From: Propionibacteriaceae bacterium
GTDB taxonomy: Bacteria > Actinomycetota > Actinomycetes > Propionibacteriales > Propionibacteriaceae
DNA: 10,076 nt
Assembly (NCBI GenBank): GCA_030450535.1
Contig: JAKDIK010000070.1
Location: forward strand, 1-10,076
Reading direction: 5' to 3'
Part shown: piece after piece, positions 6,200-10,076 of the stretch
Position numbering within the stretch: position 1 is the stretch's first letter
How the letters are laid out: each line of letters starts with the position of its first letter
The notes under the pieces: generated by a model
What the model was told of the DNA's origin: nothing
The model's database searches: none
What the model saw: only the letters and a program-made list of their open reading frames with translations
Position numbers and translations under genes: made by a program

Positions 6200-6966
6200 G
6201 TCAGGACGCCGGCGTCGCGCTGCGGCCGGATGCCTGGCGTCCGGGGCTGGAGGTGCTGTTGGTCCTGGGCTTCTCACTGGGACGCTCCGCGGTCTACTCC
6301 CTGCTCTCGATCATCGAGAAGTTGACCCGTGACGTGCCGCTCAACCAGCAGACCACCACCATCAACAACTCCGTCACGCCCGACCGGAGCTGGCTCGATC
6401 TGGCCTACCAGCTCGCCGGCATCGGCTTTCCCCTGGTCGCCGTGGCCGTCGCCCTGTACCTGCTGCGTCTGTCCGGCGACCGCGAACCCATCGGCTACGA
6501 CCTCGCACGGCCGGCGTCCGACCTCGGCCGCGGATTCATCGCCGCCGCGCTCATCGGCATCCCCGGGCTGGCGTTCTACTTCGTGGCCAGGGAGCTGGGC
6601 ATCAACACCAACGTCTCGCCGGCGAACCTCGCCGAGAACTGGTGGACGGTGCCCGTGCTCGCCGGCTATGCCGTCATGAACGGCGTGCTGGAGGAGGTCG
6701 TCATGCTCGCCTTCCTCCTGCGACGCTTCGCGCAACTGCGGTGGACGCCCTGGGTCGCCCTCGTGGTCAGCGCGGTGATCCGGGGTTCGTACCACCTCTA
6801 CCAGGGCTTCGGCGGCTTCCTCGGCAATATCGTCATGGGGCTGGTCTTCGGCTACCTGTACCGGCGCTGGGGGCGTGTGATGCCGCTCGTCGTGGCGCAC
6901 ATCATCCTCGATCTGGTGAGCTTCATCGGCTACGCCCTGCTCGCGCCCCACGTCGACTGGCTCTGA
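6196..6966 (+). CDS. CPBP-family intramembrane protease-like protein
   Basis: A 256-residue, strongly hydrophobic protein of the CPBP (Abi/Rce1) family. The GTG start overlaps the previous stop (GTGA, 6196-6199), so it is co-translated with the isomerase-like gene. Membrane segments fall at about 18-38, 70-91, 112-131, 151-175, 185-196, 206-222 and 228-250. Conserved motifs: Glu166-Glu167 (NGVLEEVVMLAF), His200 (RGSYHLYQG) and His235...Asp239 (VAHIILD). These correspond to the family's EExxxR, FxxxH and HxxxD/N motifs and would bind the catalytic metal or activate water, as in Rce1. The Arg of EExxxR is Leu171 here, a variation I believe occurs in a group of actinobacterial members. Substrate unknown; CPBP proteins range from CAAX-type proteases to bacteriocin-immunity proteins and membrane scaffolds. 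Confidence 0.9.
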   Translation: MSQDAGVALRPDAWRPGLEVLLVLGFSLGRSAVYSLLSIIEKLTRDVPLNQQTTTINNSVTPDRSWLDLAYQLAGIGFPLVAVAVALYLLRLSGDREPIGYDLARPASDLGRGFIAAALIGIPGLAFYFVARELGINTNVSPANLAENWWTVPVLAGYAVMNGVLEEVVMLAFLLRRFAQLRWTPWVALVVSAVIRGSYHLYQGFGGFLGNIVMGLVFGYLYRRWGRVMPLVVAHIILDLVSFIGYALLAPHVDWL

Positions 6967-6997
6967 TACCGGCTCCGTCGGGGCAGGCCCTCGGCGG

Positions 6998-7003
6998 TAG
7001 GCT
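6998..7003 (+). promoter_or_regulatory. -10 box giving a leaderless ATG start for asd
   Basis: TAGGCT (6998-7003) ends 7 bases before the ATG of asd at 7011, and the bases between (GACCCCC) contain no Shine-Dalgarno. Transcription would therefore begin at the A of the start codon. No convincing -35 hexamer is present. The gap from the previous stop is 44 bases, so the gene probably has its own promoter as well as possible read-through. Confidence 0.55.
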
Positions 7004-7010
7004 GACCCCC

Positions 7011-8045
7011 ATGCGTGTTGGTGTTTTCGGTGCGACCGGACAGGTCGGACAGGTCATGCGGAGGCTGCTGGCGGAGCGCTCCTTCCCCGTCGACGAGATT
7101 CGCTACTTCAGCTCCGCGAAGTCGGCGGGCACGACGCTGCCGTGGCGCGACACCGAGATCACGGTCGAGGACACCGCGACCGCCGACTTCGCCGGCCTGG
7201 ACATCGCCGTCATGTCCGCCGGCGCGACGATGAGCCGCGAGTACGCGCCCAAGGTGGCGGACGCCGGCGCGATCGTCGTCGACAACAGCTCCGCCTGGCG
7301 CAAGGACGACGACGTGCCGCTCGTCGTCAGCGAGGTCAACCCCGCCGACGCGCTGAACCCGCCCAAGGGCATCATCGCCAATCCGAACTGCACCACCATG
7401 GCGGCCATGCCGGTGCTCAAGCCGCTGCATGACGCCGCGACGCTCACGCGCCTCACCGTCGCCACCTACCAGGCCGTCTCCGGGTCGGGGATCAAGGGCG
7501 TGGCCGCCCTCGCCGATCAGGTGGCCGCCATCGAGGATCCGCGTCCGCTCGCGCTCGACGGGGACGCCGTCCCGGACGGCGATCCCGGCCCGTACGTCGC
7601 CCCGATCGCGTACAACGTCGTCGCGCTCGCGGGAAACCTCGTCGACGATGGCTCCGGCGAGACCGACGAGGAGCAGAAGCTCCGCAACGAGTCGCGCAAG
7701 ATCCTGCACCTGCCCGACCTGGCGGTCTCCGGCACGTGCGTGCGCGTGCCGGTCTTCTCCGGCCACAGCCTGAGCATCCACGCCGAATTCGCCGAGCCGA
7801 TCACGCCGCAGGAGGCGACCGCCCTGCTGGCCGACGCCCCCGGCGTCCTGCTCGCCGACGTGCCCACCCCGCGCATGGCCGCGGGCGCCGACGAGGTGTT
7901 CGTGGGCCGCATCCGCGCCGACCAGGCGGTGCCGGACGGCCGCGGGCTCGTCCTGTTCGTGGCCGGCGACAACCTGCGCAAGGGTGCCGCGCTCAACGCG
8001 ATCCAGGTGGCCGAGCTCGTGGCCGAGAACCTGGCGCGCCGGTGA
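7011..8045 (+). CDS. asd: Aspartate-semialdehyde dehydrogenase
   Basis: A 344-residue enzyme of normal length. It reduces aspartyl-4-phosphate to aspartate semialdehyde with NADPH, the branch point toward lysine and cell-wall diaminopimelate, threonine, methionine and isoleucine. The NADP-binding loop is GATGQVG (7-13). The catalytic cysteine is Cys127 in ANPNCTTM, Gln154 lies in YQAVSGSG, and the acid/base histidine is His252 in RVPVFSGHS. The segment EEQKLRNESRKIL (220-232) is typical of the family. The ATG at 7011 begins exactly with the nucleotide-binding strand MRVGVFGATG. Many actinobacteria place asd directly after lysC (aspartokinase). Here no lysC is next to it: it follows a CPBP gene and overlaps proC by GTGA. 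Confidence 0.96.
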   Translation: MRVGVFGATGQVGQVMRRLLAERSFPVDEIRYFSSAKSAGTTLPWRDTEITVEDTATADFAGLDIAVMSAGATMSREYAPKVADAGAIVVDNSSAWRKDDDVPLVVSEVNPADALNPPKGIIANPNCTTMAAMPVLKPLHDAATLTRLTVATYQAVSGSGIKGVAALADQVAAIEDPRPLALDGDAVPDGDPGPYVAPIAYNVVALAGNLVDDGSGETDEEQKLRNESRKILHLPDLAVSGTCVRVPVFSGHSLSIHAEFAEPITPQEATALLADAPGVLLADVPTPRMAAGADEVFVGRIRADQAVPDGRGLVLFVAGDNLRKGAALNAIQVAELVAENLARR

Positions 8046-8845
8046 GCACGCTCGCCGTCATCGGCACCGGCGTGATGGGGGAGACCCTGCTCGCCGGCCT
8101 GCTGCGTTCCGGCTGGCACCCCACCGACCTGGTGGCCGCCGACCGCCGCGAGGCGCGCCGCCACGAGATCGAGGGACGCTACGGCGTCCGCACGCTCGAC
8201 AACGCCGGCGCGACCGCGCTGGCCGACACCGTCGTGCTGGTCGTCAAGCCGCAGGACATCGGCGAGGTGCTCCCCGAGATCGCGGACGCCCTGCGCCCCG
8301 GCGTCCTCGTCGTGAGCCTGTGCGCCGGCGTCCCGACCGCCAAGCTGGAGTCGGGGCTGCCCGAGGGCGCCGCGGTCGTGCGGGTCATGCCGAACACGCC
8401 GGCCCAGGTTTCCGAGGGCATGGCGGCGGTCTCGGCGGGACAGCACGCGAGCGAGGCCCAGCTCGACCAGGCCGTCGCGATCATGGGGGCGGTGGGCAAG
8501 GCGGTCGTCGTCCCGGAGCGCTATCAGGACGCGGTCACCGCCATCTCGGGCTCCGGCCCGGCGTACCTGTTCTTCGTCGTCGAGGCGATGATCGACGCCG
8601 GCGTCCAGCTCGGCCTGCCGCGCGACGTCGCGACGATGCTCGTCGGCCAGACGATGTTCGGTTCGGCGAAGCTGCTCGTCGAGACCGGCGAGCATCCCAA
8701 CCTGCTGCGCGAGCGGGTCACCTCACCGGCCGGCACCACCGCGGCCGCCCTGCGGCACCTGGAGGAGCGCAGTGTGAAGGCTGCGTTCATGGCCGCCATG
8801 GAGGCCGCCCGCGACCGCTCGGCCGAGCTGGGTCGGCAGGGCTGA
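8042..8845 (+). CDS. proC: Pyrroline-5-carboxylate reductase
   Basis: A 267-residue enzyme that reduces 1-pyrroline-5-carboxylate to proline with NAD(P)H, the last step of proline synthesis. Visible features are the Rossmann loop VIGTGVMGETLL (6-17), LVVKPQD (66-72), VMPNTPAQVSEGM (115-127), and the C-terminal dimer and active-site signature ISGSGPAYLFFVVEAMIDAG (168-187) with SPAGTTAAALRHLE (228-241). The GTG start overlaps the asd stop (GTGA, 8042-8045), giving a tightly coupled pair of NADPH-dependent amino-acid biosynthetic enzymes. The length is the family norm. Nothing is odd apart from the SPAGTT spelling where SPGGTT is commoner. Confidence 0.96.
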   Translation: MSTLAVIGTGVMGETLLAGLLRSGWHPTDLVAADRREARRHEIEGRYGVRTLDNAGATALADTVVLVVKPQDIGEVLPEIADALRPGVLVVSLCAGVPTAKLESGLPEGAAVVRVMPNTPAQVSEGMAAVSAGQHASEAQLDQAVAIMGAVGKAVVVPERYQDAVTAISGSGPAYLFFVVEAMIDAGVQLGLPRDVATMLVGQTMFGSAKLLVETGEHPNLLRERVTSPAGTTAAALRHLEERSVKAAFMAAMEAARDRSAELGRQG

Positions 8846-8846
8846 A

Positions 8847-8863
8847 TCCCCCTGCGGCGGGGA
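8847..8863 (+). terminator. Weak hairpin after proC
   Basis: TCCCC (8847-8851) pairs with GGGGA (8859-8863) over a 7-base loop, two bases after the proC stop. There is no following T-run, and the stem is only 5 bp in very GC-rich sequence, so termination here is a weak suggestion only. Confidence 0.25.
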
Positions 8864-8879
8864 AGGACCCGGACGCCGT

Positions 8880-8908
8880 TTGGTGAGGCGCGAACGCGCC
8901 GGTAGGAT
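8880..8908 (+). promoter_or_regulatory. Promoter for the bS22-glutaredoxin pair
   Basis: TTGGTG (8880-8885) as -35, a 17-base spacer, and TAGGAT (8903-8908) as -10, with transcription expected near 8915. This leaves a leader of about 95 bases before the GTG at 9011, long for such a small gene, and it contains the stem-loop and repeat annotated next. Confidence 0.55.
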
Positions 8909-8919
8909 TGGGTTCTTGT

Positions 8920-8935
8920 CCGGCCCGAGGGTCGG
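8920..8935 (+). promoter_or_regulatory. Stem-loop at the 5' end of the bS22 leader
   Basis: In RNA, CCGGCC (8920-8925) pairs with GGUCGG (8930-8935) using one G-U pair and a CGAG loop. It lies about 5 bases after the predicted transcription start, where such stems often protect the transcript. Its function is inferred only. Confidence 0.35.
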
Positions 8936-8944
8936 CGTCCAACG

Positions 8945-8972
8945 TGGATTTCACAGCTTGGATTTTCACAGC
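8945..8972 (+). repeat. Near-tandem AT-rich repeat in the bS22 leader
   Basis: TGGATTTCACAGC (8945-8957) is followed one base later by TGGATTTTCACAGC (8959-8972), identical except for one extra T. It is a conspicuous AT-rich patch in GC-rich surroundings. It lies in the untranslated leader, 27 bases upstream of the Shine-Dalgarno sequence of the ribosomal protein gene. Two copies of one site suggest binding by a protein or an RNA. No known motif was recognised. Confidence 0.5.
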
Positions 8973-9010
8973 CGTCCGGCGCGCCCGCGCCGCGACACAA
9001 GGAGACAAAC

Positions 9011-9112
9011 GTGGGTTCGGTCATCAAGAAGCGTCGCAAGCGGATGGCGAAGAAGAAGCACCGCAAGCTGCTCAAGAAGACGCGCATCCAGCGCCGCCGC
9101 GCTGGCAAGTGA
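9011..9112 (+). CDS. Small ribosomal subunit protein bS22 (AURKAIP1/COX24-domain protein)
   Basis: A 33-residue, extremely basic protein from GTG at 9011, preceded by a strong Shine-Dalgarno AAGGAG (8999-9004) with 6-base spacing. It begins GSVIKKRRKRMAKKKHRK and ends IQRRRAGK; more than half its residues are Lys or Arg. It closely matches, in length and sequence, the actinobacterial protein first annotated as AURKAIP1/COX24-domain protein and later seen in mycobacterial ribosome structures as bS22, near the decoding region of the 30S subunit. In mycobacteria it also lies downstream of proC (from memory), as here. There, a short BldC-like DNA-binding gene usually sits between them, and none is seen here. 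Its small size makes it easy to miss in automated annotation. Confidence 0.93.
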   Translation: MGSVIKKRRKRMAKKKHRKLLKKTRIQRRRAGK

Positions 9113-9116
9113 GGCC

Positions 9117-9368
9117 GTGCATCCCGCGCTGAACGCCGCCAGGGTGGTGGTCGTGACGCGCGAGGGGTGCCACCTCTGCGACGAGGCACTCGTCGCCGTC
9201 GACACGGTCTGTCAGGAGTTGAACATCTCCTGGCAGGCCGTTGACGTGGATGCGGACCCGTCGCTGCGCCGCGACTACACCGACCACGTGCCCGTCACCT
9301 TCGTCGACGGCGTCCAGCACGCCCTGTGGTTCGTCGATGCCGGACGCCTGCGCGACGCCCTCGCGTGA
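9117..9368 (+). CDS. Glutaredoxin-like small thioredoxin-fold protein
   Basis: An 83-residue protein from GTG at 9117, only 4 bases after the bS22 stop; GAGG at 9111-9114 overlaps that stop. The thioredoxin fold is clear: strand VVVVTREGCHLCDEA with redox motif Cys18-His-Leu-Cys21 (CxxC), then WQAVDVDADP (39-48) and the cis-proline loop DHVPVTFVDG (56-65). It matches the glutaredoxin-like DUF836 group (about 80-90 residues), probable dithiol oxidoreductases in the cytoplasm. No signal peptide is present. The partner is unknown. Co-transcription with the ribosomal protein is suggested by spacing. A further Cys32 lies in the first helix. From memory, a similar gene (Rv0508) lies a few genes from proC in Mycobacterium tuberculosis. 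Confidence 0.87.
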   Translation: MHPALNAARVVVVTREGCHLCDEALVAVDTVCQELNISWQAVDVDADPSLRRDYTDHVPVTFVDGVQHALWFVDAGRLRDALA

Positions 9369-9380
9369 GCCGCCTATCCT
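9352..9380 (+). promoter_or_regulatory. Leaderless promoter of the histidine-phosphatase gene
   Basis: GCGACG (9352-9357, sharing the GAC core of TTGACA), a 17-base spacer, and TATCCT (9375-9380) as -10. The -10 ends 7 bases before the ATG at 9388, and no Shine-Dalgarno lies between, so the transcript should start at the ATG. The -35 and much of the spacer lie inside the end of the glutaredoxin-like gene. Confidence 0.55.
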
Positions 9381-9387
9381 GTCGGTC

Positions 9388-10038
9388 ATGACCTCGACCG
9401 TCGTTCACGTCTGCCGCCACGGGCAGGTGGAGAATCCCGACCACATCCTGTACGGACGCGCCCTCGGCTACGGGCTGAGCGAGCTGGGGTCCCAGATGGC
9501 CCGGGCGCTGGGGGACCACTTCGCGGACGTGCCCCTCACCCACCTGCGCTGCTCACCCCTGCAGCGCGCCGAGGAAACGATGGCCCCGATCGCGGCCCAC
9601 CACGCCGACCTCGAGATCGTCACCGACCATCGCGTCATCGAGGCCGCCAACGCCCTCGAGGGACAGTCGTTCGGTCGCTACAACCAGCGCCTGCTGCTTC
9701 CGGCCAACCTGCGTCATCTCTGGAACCCGCTGCGTCCCAGCTGGGGGGAGCCCTACCGGGACATCGCGGTGCGCATGCGGGCGGCCATCGCGGACGCCGC
9801 GGCCGCGGCCGGCGACGGGGGGCAGGCGGTGGTCGTCGCCCACCAGTTGCCCATCTACATCGCCCGCCTCGATGCCCAGGGCCGTTCCTTCGTCCACAAC
9901 CCCGTGACGCGGGAGTGCCGGCTGGCGTCCGTGACGAGCTTCCACTTCGTCGACGGCCGCGTCGTCAAGGTGACCTACGCCGAGCCCGCCGCCCACCTCT
10001 ACCCGCCGAAGAAGAAGATCTTCCGGCCGGGCATGTGA
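9388..10038 (+). CDS. Histidine phosphatase superfamily protein
   Basis: A 216-residue protein of the phosphoglycerate-mutase-like (branch 1 histidine phosphatase) family. The catalytic Arg10-His11-Gly12 appears in VVHVCRHGQVENP, where His11 takes the phosphate. Arg60 (LRCSPLQRAEET), Glu85 or Glu91 (VIEAANALEGQSFGRY) and His152 (VVVAHQLPI) complete the phosphate pocket. The Arg/Lys-rich C-terminal tail ends PPKKKIFRPGM. The substrate cannot be read from the sequence: these enzymes hydrolyse sugar phosphates, nucleotides or cofactor precursors. In mycobacteria a similar gene (Rv0525, from memory) precedes a thioredoxin-like gene and cytochrome c maturation genes. That would fit a membrane or secreted thiol protein starting at the right edge, but the window is too short to tell. 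Confidence 0.92.
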   Translation: MTSTVVHVCRHGQVENPDHILYGRALGYGLSELGSQMARALGDHFADVPLTHLRCSPLQRAEETMAPIAAHHADLEIVTDHRVIEAANALEGQSFGRYNQRLLLPANLRHLWNPLRPSWGEPYRDIAVRMRAAIADAAAAAGDGGQAVVVAHQLPIYIARLDAQGRSFVHNPVTRECRLASVTSFHFVDGRVVKVTYAEPAAHLYPPKKKIFRPGM

Positions 10039-10052
10039 GGGTGGGGCATCGG

Positions 10053-10076
10053 ATGAGGAGGGGGCTGCGGACGCTG
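10053..10076 (+). CDS. Possible start of a further gene, cut by the window edge
   Basis: ATG at 10053 reads MRRGLRTL to the last base, 14 bases after the phosphatase stop and on the same strand. GAGGGTGGGG lies just upstream as a possible ribosome-binding region. An in-frame GTG at 10041 is an alternative start. The basic beginning resembles the n-region of a signal peptide, but eight codons cannot identify a protein. Confidence 0.35.

Noticed and set aside
7517..8695. 392-codon minus-strand frame opposite asd and proC
   Set aside because: Antisense to two conserved enzymes; composition is that of a shadow frame.
8944..9132. Possible small frame reading through the leader repeat (GTG at 8944) into bS22 in another frame
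   Set aside because: No ribosome-binding site and no recognisable product; it overlaps bS22 entirely, so the repeat is more likely non-coding.
1..10076. CRISPR array, insertion sequence, tRNA, toxin-antitoxin or phage-defence genes
   Set aside because: No spaced repeat array, transposase motif, tRNA-like fold or defence-gene motif was seen on either strand.

Overview
The window is very GC-rich, with strong G/C at third codon positions, so nearly every gene casts long open shadow frames on other frames and on the opposite strand. It reads as a high-GC actinobacterial (Actinomycetota) chromosome. The best lineage evidence is a 33-codon gene at 9011-9112 for the small basic ribosomal protein bS22, which is typical of actinobacteria. 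Three further genes have promoter -10 boxes placed so that transcription would begin at the start codon (leaderless mRNAs), which is also common in that phylum. A member of Propionibacteriales is possible but not shown. No phage, transposon, CRISPR or tRNA/rRNA sequence was seen.

Left third (1-4513): a sugar-uptake locus. A ROK-family repressor gene runs leftward from 1231 and continues off the window edge. Diverging from it across a 139-base control region is an operon for a lipoprotein sugar-binding protein and two membrane permeases of the CUT1 carbohydrate ABC class. The control region holds a promoter (TTGACA, 17 bases, GATAGT), an imperfect inverted repeat over its -10 box that looks like a ROK operator, and a perfect hairpin in the presumed leader. 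No ATPase gene is present, so the transporter probably uses a shared ATPase encoded elsewhere. The sugar cannot be named from the sequence.

Middle (4551-6966): a glyoxalase-fold (VOC) protein on the minus strand converges on the ABC operon. Across a repeat-rich 143-base gap it diverges from a plus-strand pair: a sugar-phosphate isomerase/epimerase-like TIM barrel and a CPBP-family intramembrane protease-like protein, overlapping by GTGA.

Right third (7011-10076): conserved housekeeping genes. asd (aspartate-semialdehyde dehydrogenase) overlaps proC (pyrroline-5-carboxylate reductase) by GTGA. After a 165-base gap with its own promoter and an unusual leader come bS22 and, 4 bases on, a small glutaredoxin-like protein. 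A histidine-phosphatase gene follows with its own leaderless promoter, then what may be the first codons of another gene at the right edge.

I see no clearly new multi-gene system. The most unusual items are the near-tandem AT-rich repeat in the bS22 leader, the repeat cluster at 5216-5267, the repeated leaderless-start architecture, and the ROK operator candidate.
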